In this document: piece after piece, positions 45,027 through 53,813 of the stretch
Layout: each line of letters starts with the position of its first letter
Numbering within the stretch: position 1 is the first letter of the stretch
Assembly: GCF_009709575.1 (NCBI RefSeq)
Contig: NZ_WIXO01000001.1
Coordinates: 4,776,001-4,840,000, forward strand
DNA from: Streptomyces taklimakanensis
Lineage (GTDB): Bacteria > Actinomycetota > Actinomycetes > Streptomycetales > Streptomycetaceae
Length of the DNA: 64,000 nucleotides
Direction: 5' to 3'
Notes under the pieces: model-generated
Seen by the model: the letters and a program-made list of their open reading frames with translations, nothing else
Told to the model about the DNA's origin: nothing
Database searches by the model: none
Translations under genes and position numbers: made by a program

Positions 45027-45797
45027 TCAGTCCTTCGGGTCCGCCCCGGCCAGCTCCTCCAGCAGCGCGGGCAGCGCCCGACCGATCGGCTCGTGGATCA
45101 CCCGCTCGGCCAGCGGGTCGTACGGCGTCGGCTCGGCGTTGACGATCACCAGGCGCGCTCCGTGCTCGGCGGCGATCCCCGCCAACGAGGCGGCGGGCTG
45201 CACCTGGAGGCTGGTGCCCACCGCGACGAACACCTCGCAGGCCTTGGCGATGCCCATCGCCTCGCCGAGCACCATCGGGTCCAGCGCCTCGCCGAACATC
45301 ACGGTGGCCGGTTTCAGGATGCCGCCGCACCGGTGGCACGCCGGGTCCGCGACCCCGGCCCGCACCCGCTCCAGCGCCTCGTCCATGCCCGAACGGGTGT
45401 GGCACCGGGTGCAGACCACGGCCCGCGCGGTGCCGTGCAGCTCCAGCACCTTCCGGTCGGGCATCCCGGCCGCCTGGTGCAGCCCGTCCACGTTCTGCGT
45501 GATCACCCGCACCGGCACCCCGGACCGCTCCAGCCGCACCACCGCCTCGTGCGCGGCGTTGGGACCGGCCCGCAGCACCTCCCCGTCCAGCCGCATCCGC
45601 CAGGAACGGCGGCGGATCTCCGGGTCCGCCATGTAGTACGAGTGGGTGACGAGCTTCTCGGCCTCGGGGTCCTTGCGCCACACCCCGTTCGGACCCCGGT
45701 AGTCGGGGATCCCGGAGTCGGTGGAGACGCCCGCGCCGCTGAGGATCGCCACCAGCGGACGCCGCCGGTACCCCTGCTCCGTGCCGTGGGTGCTCAT
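45027..45797 (-). CDS. NAD-dependent protein deacylase (sirtuin)
   Basis: 256 residues. Sir2 motifs: GAGVSTDSGIPDYRG (NAD loop), TQNVDGLH, catalytic His in ELHGTA, zinc cysteines CTRCH and CHRCG, and VGTSLQVQPAASL. It removes acyl groups from lysines (for example from acyl-CoA synthetases) using NAD. Length is normal for a bacterial class III/II-like sirtuin. Confidence 0.93.
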   Translation of the reverse strand: MSTHGTEQGYRRRPLVAILSGAGVSTDSGIPDYRGPNGVWRKDPEAEKLVTHSYYMADPEIRRRSWRMRLDGEVLRAGPNAAHEAVVRLERSGVPVRVITQNVDGLHQAAGMPDRKVLELHGTARAVVCTRCHTRSGMDEALERVRAGVADPACHRCGGILKPATVMFGEALDPMVLGEAMGIAKACEVFVAVGTSLQVQPAASLAGIAAEHGARLVIVNAEPTPYDPLAERVIHEPIGRALPALLEELAGADPKD

Positions 45798-45987
45798 GTT
45801 CCGAGCCTACGCAGACCGGTGCCCGGACCACGAGTGAGTTCCCACGGCGGCGGGACCGGGACGGCGGGACCGGGCACGACACCGCGAGCGTCCGCCCGAG
45901 GACCGTTCATCCGCCGGTCGCCCACCGGTCGCCCGCCTGCCGTCCGCGATCCGGCCGGACCGTCCGGCGACGTGGTTCCATGGGAGG

Positions 45988-46806
45988 ATGATCAATGACG
46001 CGTTGGTGACGGGTGTCGAGGAGGCGGTCCGCAAGGCCGCCGCCACCGAGGTCATGCCCCGCTGGCGGCAGTTGGCGGCGGACGAGGTCACGGAGAAGAC
46101 GGGACCGCACGATCTGGTCACCATCGCCGACCGGCGCGCCGAGGAGCAGCTGGCGGCCGCCCTGACCGCGCTGCTGCCCGGTTCGGCCGTCGTCGGCGAG
46201 GAGGCGGTGCACGCCAACCCCGCGGCGTACCGGGCGGTGGAGGGCGAGGCCCCGGTGTGGATCGTGGACCCGGTCGACGGCACCCGCCAGTTCGTGCGCG
46301 GCGAGGCGGGCTTCTGCACCCTGGTGGCCCTCGCCCACCACGGCGAGGTGCTGGCGTCCTGGACGTACGCCCCCGCCCGTGACGAGCTGGCCGTCGCCCT
46401 GCGCGGCGGCGGCGCGCGCCTCAACGGCGAGACGCTCCGCTCCGGCGTGCCCGGAGCGGACGCGACGCTGGAGGTGGCGCACTCCCACCCGGACTTCACC
46501 ACCGACGAACAGAAGCGGGCCCTGCTCGGCCTGCGCACGGAGGGGGTCGCGCCCCGGCCGTGCGGCTCGGCCGGGCTGGAGTACCTGAACGTGGCGCGCG
46601 GCGAGCTGGACGCCGTCGCCTTCTCCTGGGAGAGCGCCTGGGACCACGCCGCCGGCCTGCTGCTGGTGGCCGAGGCGGGTGGCGACCACGCCACCCTCAC
46701 CGGGGAGCCGTTCCGCCTGGCGGGCGGCAACGCCCTGCCGTTCACCGCGGCCCGGGACACGGCGACGGTGCGTCGTATCCTCTCCCTGCTGGCCGTCGCC
46801 GGCTGA
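45988..46806 (+). CDS. Inositol-phosphatase-family (IMPase/FIG) enzyme
   Basis: 272 residues. Metal site motifs: GEE in VVGEEAV, DPVDGTRQFVRGEAGF (WIVDPVDGT), and the C-terminal SWESAWDHAAGLLLVAEAGG. Members hydrolyse inositol phosphate, histidinol phosphate or PAP; which one cannot be said. Starts 190 bp from the divergent sirtuin. The following oxidoreductase GTG is 27 nt downstream, so both may be in one transcript. Confidence 0.9.
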   Translation: MINDALVTGVEEAVRKAAATEVMPRWRQLAADEVTEKTGPHDLVTIADRRAEEQLAAALTALLPGSAVVGEEAVHANPAAYRAVEGEAPVWIVDPVDGTRQFVRGEAGFCTLVALAHHGEVLASWTYAPARDELAVALRGGGARLNGETLRSGVPGADATLEVAHSHPDFTTDEQKRALLGLRTEGVAPRPCGSAGLEYLNVARGELDAVAFSWESAWDHAAGLLLVAEAGGDHATLTGEPFRLAGGNALPFTAARDTATVRRILSLLAVAG

Positions 46807-46832
46807 CCTCACCGACGAGGGGAGCGCCGAGA

Positions 46833-48257
46833 GTGCCGTTGATGCGTGACGTGGTCGTGGTGGGAGCCGGGCCGAACGGACTGACCGCCGCCGTCGAACT
46901 GGCTCGGCGCGGCATGTCCGTCGAGCTGTTCGAGGCGATGGGGACGGTGGGGGGAGGGGCCCGCACCGAGGAGCTGACCCTCCCCGGCTTCCGACACGAC
47001 CCCTGCTCGGCCGTCCACCCGCTGGGCGTCGGCTCGCCCGCCTTCTCCGCCATGCCGCTGACCGAGCGGTACGGACTGGAGTGGCTCCACCCGGAGCTGC
47101 CGCTGGCCCACCCCTTCCCCGACGGCACCGCCGGGACGCTGGCCCGCTCGGCGGCCGAGACGGCCGCCTCCCTCGGGCCGCGCGACGCCGGCACGTACCG
47201 CCGGCTGGTGGCGCCGTTCCTCGGCCGCTGGGCGACGCTGGTCGGCGACTTCTTCAAGGTGCCCTGGGACGGGCTGCCGCGCGACCCGGTCACCCTGGCG
47301 CGCTTCGGGCTGCCGGCCCTCCAGCCGGTGGACTGGCTGGTGCGGCGCTTCCGCGACGACAGGGCCCGCGCCCTGATGTTCGGGCTGGCCGCCCACGCCA
47401 TCGGACCGACCACCTCGCCCGCCACCGGCGGCATCGCGCTGGTCTTCGCGCTGGCCGCGCACGAGGTCGGCTGGCCGGTGCCGCGCGGCGGCTCGCAGTC
47501 GCTCTCCGACGCGCTCGCCGCCTACCTGCGCGACCTGGGCGGAGCCGTCCACACCGGGGTGGAGGTCAAGCGGCTGGACGAACTGCCGCCCGCCCGCGCC
47601 TACGTCTTCGACACCTCGCCCACCGCCCTGGCCGGGATCGCCGGACTGGGCGACGCCTACCGGCACTTCCGCTACGGTCCCGGCGTCTTCAAGATCGACT
47701 ACGCTCTGGACGGTCCCGTCCCGTGGACCTCCGAGGCCGCCCGCCGGGCCGGGACGGTCCACCTCGGCCCCTCCAGCGGCGAGATCGCCGCCGCCCTGCG
47801 GGCCGCCGCCGTCGAGGGCCGGCAGCCCGATCCCCCCTTCCTGATCACCGCCCAGCCCACGCTGGTGGACCCGGGCCGGGCCCCGGAGGGCAAGCACGTC
47901 TTCTGGGTGTACGGCCATGTGCCGCGCGGTTGGAGCGGGGACGCCACCGAGGAGATCGAGCGGCAGATCGAGCGCTTCGCGCCCGGCTTCCGGGACCGGG
48001 TGCTGGCCCGGGCCACGGCGGGCCCGCCCGAGCTGGCGGTCCGCAACGCCAACTACGTCGGCGGCGACATCGCCTGCGGCGCCTTCAGCGGGCTCCAGAC
48101 GCTGCTGCGCCCCAAGCTCGCCCGCGTTCCGTACGCCACCGCCCACCCGGCCGTCTTCCTGTGCTCCTCGGCCACCTGGCCGGGGCCCGGGGTGCACGGC
48201 ATGTCGGGGCACAACGCGGCCAAGGCGGTCTGGCGCCGGTTGCGCGCCACGGGCTGA
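46833..48257 (+). CDS. FAD-dependent NAD(P)/amine-oxidase-type oxidoreductase (phytoene-desaturase-like)
   Basis: 474 residues from GTG 46833, which has GGGGAG eight bases before it; ATG 46842 would cut into conserved sequence. N-terminal dinucleotide fold VVVVGAGPNGLTAAVELARRGMSVELFEA with the following GGGARTEE, plus the C-terminal FAD-binding GPGVHGMSGHNAAKAVW. Similar to the CrtI-like NAD(P)/FAD family of unknown substrate often seen in actinobacteria. No carotenoid genes adjoin, so desaturation of phytoene is unlikely. Confidence 0.87.
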   Translation: MPLMRDVVVVGAGPNGLTAAVELARRGMSVELFEAMGTVGGGARTEELTLPGFRHDPCSAVHPLGVGSPAFSAMPLTERYGLEWLHPELPLAHPFPDGTAGTLARSAAETAASLGPRDAGTYRRLVAPFLGRWATLVGDFFKVPWDGLPRDPVTLARFGLPALQPVDWLVRRFRDDRARALMFGLAAHAIGPTTSPATGGIALVFALAAHEVGWPVPRGGSQSLSDALAAYLRDLGGAVHTGVEVKRLDELPPARAYVFDTSPTALAGIAGLGDAYRHFRYGPGVFKIDYALDGPVPWTSEAARRAGTVHLGPSSGEIAAALRAAAVEGRQPDPPFLITAQPTLVDPGRAPEGKHVFWVYGHVPRGWSGDATEEIERQIERFAPGFRDRVLARATAGPPELAVRNANYVGGDIACGAFSGLQTLLRPKLARVPYATAHPAVFLCSSATWPGPGVHGMSGHNAAKAVWRRLRATG

Positions 48258-48317
48258 GGCGCGGGCCGAGGCGCGGACTGAGGCGCGGGCGCCCCGCCGA
48301 CCGGGCCGGCGGTCCGG

Positions 48318-48938
48318 TCACGCCGCGCGGCGCAGGTCCGCGAGGACGTGGGCGCGCGTGGTCCGCGGGTCCAGGTCGAGCCGGGCGAACAGGTCGCGGG
48401 TGAGCCGGTCGTCGGAGCGCAGCAACCCCAGCACGAGGTGTTCCACGCCGATGTGACGGTCCTTCAGGGCGAGCGCCTCGCGCAGCGCCGACTCCAGTGC
48501 CTTCTTGGCGCGCGGGGTGAACGGGATGTGGCCCCGTTCGCGGCGCCGGCCCCGGCCGCCGCCGCGGAAGGGCAGGATCCGTCGCACCCTCCGCCGCTCT
48601 TCCGGCGGCTCCGGGGCGCGGTCCAGCGCGCCGGGGCCGAACGCCTCCTCGGCACGTCGGCGGACCTCCGCCACGTCGATGCCCAGTGCCCGCAGCGCGT
48701 CGGCGTCCTCCTCGTCGATGCCGTCCCCGCCGCCGGCCACCAGTCGGGCCGCGGCCGCGCGGACCGCCTCGTCGTCGGTGCCCAGCCGGACCAGTGTGGC
48801 CGCGCCCGGTTCCGTCGGGTGCCGCAGCACGCCGATCAGCAGGTGCTCGGTGCCGATCCGGTCGTGCCCGAGCCGTCGGGCCTCCTCCTGTGCCCGCACC
48901 ACCGTGGCGCGGGCCTGCCGGGTGAATCGCTCGAACAT
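48318..48938 (-). CDS. Clp N-domain protein (stand-alone, two repeats)
   Basis: 206 residues consisting of two Clp_N repeats (FERFTRQARATVVRAQEEARRLGHDRIGTEHLLIGVLRHP and FTPRAKKALESALREALALKDRHIGVEHLVLGLLR) joined by an Arg-rich linker. There is no AAA+ domain, so it is an adaptor- or ClpC-N-domain-like protein that might bind Clp substrates or be a resistance factor against ClpC-targeting drugs. AGGAGG of its ribosome site lies within the end of the upstream HTH gene (6-nt gap), so the pair is one operon. Confidence 0.85.
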   Translation of the reverse strand: MFERFTRQARATVVRAQEEARRLGHDRIGTEHLLIGVLRHPTEPGAATLVRLGTDDEAVRAAAARLVAGGGDGIDEEDADALRALGIDVAEVRRRAEEAFGPGALDRAPEPPEERRRVRRILPFRGGGRGRRRERGHIPFTPRAKKALESALREALALKDRHIGVEHLVLGLLRSDDRLTRDLFARLDLDPRTTRAHVLADLRRAA

Positions 48939-48944
48939 TCCCGC

Positions 48945-49169
48945 CTACCTCCTGCTGTGCTTCTTGTGCACGGCCTGCCTGCTGACGCCGAGGGCGGTCC
49001 CGATCTCCTCCCAGGACCAGCCCTGTCCCCGCGCGTTGTCCACCTGGAGCGTCTCCAGGCGCTCCACCAGTCGACGCAGCGCCGCGACCGCCCGCAGTCC
49101 CACGCGGGGGTCGTGGTCCAGGGCGGCCTGCGCGGTGTCCACCGCTTCCCTTGCTTCCGATCCGGCCAT
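48945..49169 (-). CDS. Small helix-turn-helix regulator (leaderless)
   Basis: 74 residues from ATG 49169. The last third is an HTH: GWSWEEIGTALGVSRQAVHKKHSRR; the first part is a helix hairpin (VDTAQAALDHDPRVGLRAVAALRRLVERLETLQVDNARG). The start is set by the promoter: TTGACA (49205-49200) and TATGTT (49182-49177), 17 nt apart, put transcription at or next to the A of this ATG, so the mRNA is probably leaderless. Two palindromic operators cover the -35 and -10 elements, indicating self-repression. It controls itself and the ClpN protein. Confidence 0.8.
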   Translation of the reverse strand: MAGSEAREAVDTAQAALDHDPRVGLRAVAALRRLVERLETLQVDNARGQGWSWEEIGTALGVSRQAVHKKHSRR

Positions 49170-49172
49170 GTC

Positions 49173-49217
49173 TGTCAACATAGGATGACAATCGGAGGGT
49201 GTCAACCTAGGTTGACA
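49173..49217 (-). promoter_or_regulatory. Promoter with two palindromic operators upstream of HTH-ClpN
   Basis: Operator 1 TGTCAACCTAGGTTGACA (49200-49217) is an 18-bp perfect palindrome covering the -35 TTGACA. Operator 2 (49173-49190, TGTCAACATAGGATGACA) is the same motif with changes and covers the -10. Centres are 27 bp apart. Operator 1 also reads TTGACA toward the divergent antitoxin-like gene. Confidence 0.85.
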
Positions 49218-49239
49218 TCGCGGGGAATGGGGTGGTGTC

Positions 49240-49440
49240 GTGGCGAAGGTGGAGATCACGCTCGACGCGGAGTTGGTCGTCGAGGTCATGGTGCTGAGCG
49301 GGGTCGGCAACCCGCGCGACGCCGTCGAGGCGGTCGTGCGCGACTACATCGCCCGCGGACACCGCACGGAGGCGCGCGCGGGCGAGACGGACGCGCGGCT
49401 GCGGGAGATCGCGGGCGAGCCCAAGATCGAGGAGGGCTGA
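49240..49440 (+). CDS. VapB/DUF2191-like small protein
   Basis: 66 residues from GTG 49240. Pattern MAKVEITLDAELVVEVMVLSGVGNPRDAVEAVVRDYIARG followed by an acidic tail resembles VapB-type antitoxins with a ribbon-helix-helix start. No toxin gene (PIN domain) follows; a terminator does. Either an orphan antitoxin or a small DNA-binding protein. Its promoter region shares the operator of the divergent HTH-ClpN pair. Confidence 0.65.
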   Translation: MAKVEITLDAELVVEVMVLSGVGNPRDAVEAVVRDYIARGHRTEARAGETDARLREIAGEPKIEEG

Positions 49441-49540
49441 GGCGCCGCGTGTCCCCCCGGGGTCGGACGCCCGGCCCCGGCCGTGGCGGCGTCCGTCCCG
49501 CGGTGGGGACGCGAGCACGTCCTGTGACCCACCGGGCCCG

Positions 49541-49591
49541 ACGCACGGCGGCGCCCGCGGAGAACGCTTCTCCGCGGGCGCCGCCGTGCGT
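49541..49591. terminator. Very strong bidirectional terminator
   Basis: Perfect 24-bp inverted repeat, arms 49541-49564 and 49568-49591, with a 3-nt loop, between two convergent genes. Confidence 0.9.
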
Positions 49592-49615
49592 TCCGAGGTG
49601 GGACCGTGCGGTGCC

Positions 49616-51322
49616 TCAACGCTTGTCGGGCTCCTCGCCGCCCTTGTCCCGCGAGGCCGTCTCCGCGACCCGGCGCAGCTTCGGGTGACGAGAGGTCCGC
49701 TCGTCGATGGCCTCGCCGACCATCGCCCGGACGGCCTCGCGCATCCCGTGCAGCGGGTGGTGGCGGGCCGGTCCGGCGCCCGGGTCCTCGCGCAGCTCCT
49801 TGAACAGCGCCCAGCACAACGTCAACATCACCAGGACGAAGGGCAGGGCGACCAGGATCGTCCCCGTCTTCAGGCCGTCCAGACCGCCGGCCACCAGCAG
49901 CACGGCGGCCACCGCCGCCATCAGCACGCCCCAGGTGACCACCAGCCAGCTGCGCGGATGCAGGGCGCCGCCGGAAGTCAGCGAACCCATCACCAGGGAG
50001 GCGGAGTCGGCGCTGGTGATGAAGTAGGTCATCACCAGGACCATCGCGATCACCGAGGTGACCGCGCCCAGCGGCAGCGCGTCCAACAGCCCGAACAGCG
50101 AGGCCTCCACGCCGTCCGTCAGCTTGCCGGCCATGTCCGCCTCACCGGTGGCGTCCAGCCGCATGGCGCTGCCGCCCATCACGCAGAACCAGACGACCGT
50201 CGCGCCGCTGGGCACCAGCAGCACGCCGATCAGGAACTCGCGGATGGTGCGGCCCCGGGAGATGCGGGCGATGAAGGTGCCCACGAACGGGGCCCACGAC
50301 AGCCACCACGCCCAGTAGAAGATCGTCCAGGTGCCCAGCCAGTCCTTGTCGCCGAAGGCGCCCGTCCGCGAGGAGAGCGTGACCAGGTCCTGGAGGTAGG
50401 CGCCGACGCCGGCCGGGATCGCGTCCAGGATGAACACCGTCGGGCCCAGCAGGAAGACGAAGAGCATCAGCAGCGCGGCGAGCCCGACGTTCATGTTGCT
50501 GAGCCACTTGATGCCCCGGTGGATGCCGGAGAACGCGGAGACGACGAACGCGGCCGACAGCACCAGGATGATGAGCAGTTGCAGTTCCCGGGAGTCGTCC
50601 CAGCCGACCGTCAGGTTGAGGCCCTTGGCCACCTGGAGGGCGCCCAGCCCCAGGCTGGTCGCCGTGCCGAACACCGTGGCGAAGACGGCCAGCAGGTCGA
50701 TGACGCGCCCCGGCCAACCGTTCGCGCGGCGCTCGCCCAGCAGCGGGACGAAGACCGAGCTGATGCGGTTGCCGCGCCCCTTGCGGAAGGTGACGTACGC
50801 CAGGGCCAGGCCGGCCACACCGTAGATGGCCCAGGGGTGCAGCGTCCAGTGGAAGAAGGAGTACTCCAGCGCCGTGCGTTCGGCCGCGCCGGAACCGCTC
50901 TCGATGTCGCCGAAGGGCGGCGGGGTGACGTAGTACGTCAGCGGCTCGCCGACACCGTAGAACATCAGACCGATGCCCATGCCGGCGCTGAACATCATCG
51001 CGATCCACGCCAGGTTGCCGAACTCCGGCTCGTCGCTGTCCTTGCCGAGCCTGATCCTACCGAAGCGGCTGATCGCGAAGAACGCGCACAGCACCAGGAA
51101 GAGGTTGGCCGCCAGCGAGAACAGCCAGCCGAAGTTGTCCAGTACCCAGCCCAACGCGGTGGTGGACACCGAGGAGAAGTTGTCCGTCCCGATCGCCGCC
51201 CAGGCGACCACGGCCAGCACCGCGGTCACGCCGATGGCGATGACCTTGGTGTCCGGCGGCGGGTCCTCGCGTGGTCGCTGAGGGGCTGGTTCCTGGGGAG
51301 GTGTGGTCACATCGGTGCTCAT
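49616..51322 (-). CDS. BCCT-family transporter (glycine betaine/carnitine/choline type)
   Basis: 568 residues from ATG 51322 (a Met three codons upstream is possible). Twelve membrane segments and family signatures: FFHWTLHPWAIYGVAGLALAYVTFRKG, WTIFYWAWWLSWAPFVGTFIARISRGRTIREF, and the MGIGLMFYGVGEPL start of the core. It takes up a quaternary ammonium osmolyte by sodium or proton symport. The C-terminal tail (HPLHGMREAVRAMVGEAIDERTS) is the osmosensing-type extension. Confidence 0.93.
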   Translation of the reverse strand: MSTDVTTPPQEPAPQRPREDPPPDTKVIAIGVTAVLAVVAWAAIGTDNFSSVSTTALGWVLDNFGWLFSLAANLFLVLCAFFAISRFGRIRLGKDSDEPEFGNLAWIAMMFSAGMGIGLMFYGVGEPLTYYVTPPPFGDIESGSGAAERTALEYSFFHWTLHPWAIYGVAGLALAYVTFRKGRGNRISSVFVPLLGERRANGWPGRVIDLLAVFATVFGTATSLGLGALQVAKGLNLTVGWDDSRELQLLIILVLSAAFVVSAFSGIHRGIKWLSNMNVGLAALLMLFVFLLGPTVFILDAIPAGVGAYLQDLVTLSSRTGAFGDKDWLGTWTIFYWAWWLSWAPFVGTFIARISRGRTIREFLIGVLLVPSGATVVWFCVMGGSAMRLDATGEADMAGKLTDGVEASLFGLLDALPLGAVTSVIAMVLVMTYFITSADSASLVMGSLTSGGALHPRSWLVVTWGVLMAAVAAVLLVAGGLDGLKTGTILVALPFVLVMLTLCWALFKELREDPGAGPARHHPLHGMREAVRAMVGEAIDERTSRHPKLRRVAETASRDKGGEEPDKR

Positions 51323-51470
51323 ATCGCCCAACTATGGAGTGGTTTTTCCTGTTTCTTGTATGGCACGCCGGACGAACCGGCGCGACCGACAGTGTGCCGT
51401 GGACCCCCCTGCCCGGTATCGGTAGGGTCTAGACGGCGCGACAGCCTGTTCGAGACACAAGAGAGACCTC

Positions 51471-52637
51471 GTGGACGGAACACACACCGAGACAGGCCGC
51501 GTGCTGATCGCCGCGGACAAGTTCAAGGGCTCCCTCACCGCGGTGGAGGTCGCCGAGCACGTCACCGCCGGGCTCCGCCGGGCCCGACCCCGGACGGAGG
51601 TGGAGGCCCTGCCCGTGGCGGACGGCGGCGACGGCACCGTGGCGGCGGCGGTCGCCGCCGGCTTCGCGCTGCGCCAAACGGCGGTCACCGGCCCGCTGGG
51701 CAAGGCGGTCACCGCCTCCTACGCGCTGCGCGACGGCACCGCCGTGGTGGAGATGGCCCAGGCCTCCGGCCTCCAGAAGCTGCCCGCCGGGGTCTTCGCC
51801 CCCCTGTCGGCCGGCACCTACGGCACCGGGGAGCTGATCCGGGCCGCCCTCGACGCGGGTGCCCGCACCGTCGTCCTCGGGGTCGGCGGTTCGGCCGGCA
51901 CCGACGGCGGCGCGGGCATGCTCACCGCGCTCGGCGCCCGGCTGCTGGACGCGGACGGCGAGCCCGTCGGCTCCGGCGGCGGTGGGCTGCGGCGCCTGGC
52001 GACGGCGGACCTCACCGGGCTGGATCCACGGCTGGCCGACACCGAGATCGTCCTGGCCTCCGACGTGGACAACCCGCTCACCGGGCCGACGGGCGCGGCC
52101 GCCGTCTACGGCCCCCAGAAGGGCGCGAGCGAGGAGGACGTCGCCACCCTGGACGCCGCCCTCGCCCACTACGTCGCCGTGCTGGCGGCGGCCGTCGGCC
52201 CGCGCGCCGCCGCCAGCGCGCGCCGGCCGGGGGCGGGTGCGGCGGGCGGCGTCGGCTACGGCGCCCTGGTCGGCCTGGGAGCCTCCTTCCGCCCCGGCAT
52301 CGAGGTGCTGCTGGAGGTACTGGGCTTCGAGGAGGCCGTGGCCCGAGCCGACCTGGTGATCACCGGCGAGGGCTCGCTGGACGCCCAGACCCTCCACGGC
52401 AAGGCCCCCGCCGGGGTGGCCGCCGCCGCCCGCCGGGCCGGACGCCGCACGGTCGCGGTGTGCGGGCGACTGGAGGTCGACCGCGAGGCGCTGCGGAAGG
52501 TCGGGATCGAGGCGGCCTACGCGCTCACCGACCTGGAACCGGACCCGGCCGTCTGCATGGCCCAGGCCGGCCCGCTGCTGGAGCGGGCCGCCGAACGGCT
52601 GGCCGCCGCACACCTGGGGGAGCCGACGACGCCGTAG
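51471..52637 (+). CDS. Glycerate kinase (GarK/GlxK family)
   Basis: 388 residues from GTG 51471. Type-II-like glycerate kinase motifs: IAADKFKGSLTAVEVAEHV, PVADGGDGTVAA, LGVGGSAGTDGGAGMLTALG, VYGPQKGAS, PGAGAAGGVGYG and DLVITGEGSLD. It phosphorylates D-glycerate to 2- or 3-phosphoglycerate. Divergent from the BCCT gene with a 148-bp shared region, followed by a terminator. Confidence 0.93.
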   Translation: MDGTHTETGRVLIAADKFKGSLTAVEVAEHVTAGLRRARPRTEVEALPVADGGDGTVAAAVAAGFALRQTAVTGPLGKAVTASYALRDGTAVVEMAQASGLQKLPAGVFAPLSAGTYGTGELIRAALDAGARTVVLGVGGSAGTDGGAGMLTALGARLLDADGEPVGSGGGGLRRLATADLTGLDPRLADTEIVLASDVDNPLTGPTGAAAVYGPQKGASEEDVATLDAALAHYVAVLAAAVGPRAAASARRPGAGAAGGVGYGALVGLGASFRPGIEVLLEVLGFEEAVARADLVITGEGSLDAQTLHGKAPAGVAAAARRAGRRTVAVCGRLEVDREALRKVGIEAAYALTDLEPDPAVCMAQAGPLLERAAERLAAAHLGEPTTP

Positions 52638-52958
52638 CACAGCCGTAGCACGGTCGTGGCAGCACGGGAGCCGTGCGAGCGACGGGAGCCCGGACCGCAC
52701 CGAGCGGTCCGGGCTCCCGCGCGTCCGGGGGCGCCCGCCCCGGCGGCCCTCGCCACCGCCCGCACCCGCGCCGTCCCGCGCCCCGCCGTGGCGGAGTCCA
52801 CGGGTCCGCTGTGCCGGCGCACAGTCGCGCCCCCGTCCCCGTTGGTCACCGGCAGCGGATCGGCCCGCCGCCCGTGGACGGGTGCCCCGGCCGGTGCTGG
52901 GGTGAGCGCCATCCCGGCGGGGCCCGCCGGGAGCAGGACGGAAAGAGAAGGAGGGCCG
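52638..52958. other. 321-bp intergenic region before the liv-type operon
   Basis: Holds the terminator at 52683-52719 and, at its end, the AAGGAGGG ribosome site of livF. I see no gene or clear promoter in between. Confidence 0.4.
52683..52719 (+). terminator. Hairpin after glycerate kinase
   Basis: Perfect 16-bp stem, arms 52683-52698 and 52704-52719, 5-nt loop, 46 nt after the stop codon. Confidence 0.8.
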
Positions 52959-53813
52959 ATGACGGCCGCTTCGCTGGAGGTCCGGGAGGTGTCCGTGGGC
53001 TACGGCCCGGTACGGGCGCTGCACCGGGTCTCCGTGGACGTACCCGAGGGCGCGGTGGTCGCCGTCCTCGGCGGCAACGGCGCCGGCAAGACCACCTTGC
53101 TGCGCGCCATCTCGCGGACCCTGCGCTTCCACGGAGGGACGATCGGCGCCGGCACGATCGCCTTCGCCGGGCAGCGCCTGGACGGGCTCACCCCCGACCG
53201 GGTGGTGGCCGCCGGAGTGGTGCAGGTCCCCGAGGGGCGGCAGGTGTTCGCCCGGATGACCGTGGCCGACAACCTCCGCGTCGGCGCCCTGGGCGCGCGC
53301 GGCGGGCACGGGGGCCGCCGCGCGGCGGCCGAGACCCGCGACCGGGTGCACGAACTGTTCCCGGTGCTGGCGAAGCGGGCGCGCCAACGGGCCGGTCTGC
53401 TCTCCGGCGGCGAACAGCAGATGCTGGCCATGGGGCGCGCCCTGATGGCCCGCCCCAGGCTGCTGCTCCTGGACGAGCCCTCGCTCGGGCTGGCCCCGTT
53501 GATGGCCGACCGCATCGCCGAGACCGTGCGCGAGATCAACGCCCGGGGAACCTCGGTGCTGCTGGTCGAGCAGAACGCGGCCATCGCGCTGCGGCTGGCC
53601 TCCTCGGCGGTCGTGCTGGAGGTGGGCGAGGTCGCCCTGGCCGGTCCGGCGGACGAACTCGCCGCCTCCGACGAGGTGCGCCGCCGCTACCTGGGCGTCG
53701 CCGACGGCACCGACACCGACACCGACACCGGAACCGACACCGACGCCGGCGCCGCGGAACCCTTCGCCGCCACCGCCCGTCCCCGGCCCGTCCTGCGCAG
53801 GTGGTCGGCATGA
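52959..53813 (+). CDS. livF: Branched-chain amino acid type ABC ATPase LivF
   Basis: 284 residues. Walker A GGNGAGKTT, Q-loop VQVPEGRQVF, signature LSGGEQQMLAMGRALM, Walker B LLLLDEPSLGLAP, H-loop VEQNAA: the LivF pattern (VEQN, QVPEGR). After the domain there is a tail of Asp-Thr repeats (GTDTDTDTGTDTDAG) not seen in the family. AAGGAGGG precedes ATG 52959. First gene of the operon; overlaps livG by 4 nt. Confidence 0.92.
   Translation: MTAASLEVREVSVGYGPVRALHRVSVDVPEGAVVAVLGGNGAGKTTLLRAISRTLRFHGGTIGAGTIAFAGQRLDGLTPDRVVAAGVVQVPEGRQVFARMTVADNLRVGALGARGGHGGRRAAAETRDRVHELFPVLAKRARQRAGLLSGGEQQMLAMGRALMARPRLLLLDEPSLGLAPLMADRIAETVREINARGTSVLLVEQNAAIALRLASSAVVLEVGEVALAGPADELAASDEVRRRYLGVADGTDTDTDTGTDTDAGAAEPFAATARPRPVLRRWSA

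Noticed and set aside
46833..48257. Carotenoid desaturase (CrtI) assignment
   Set aside because: Only the general FAD fold is shared and no other carotenoid gene is present.
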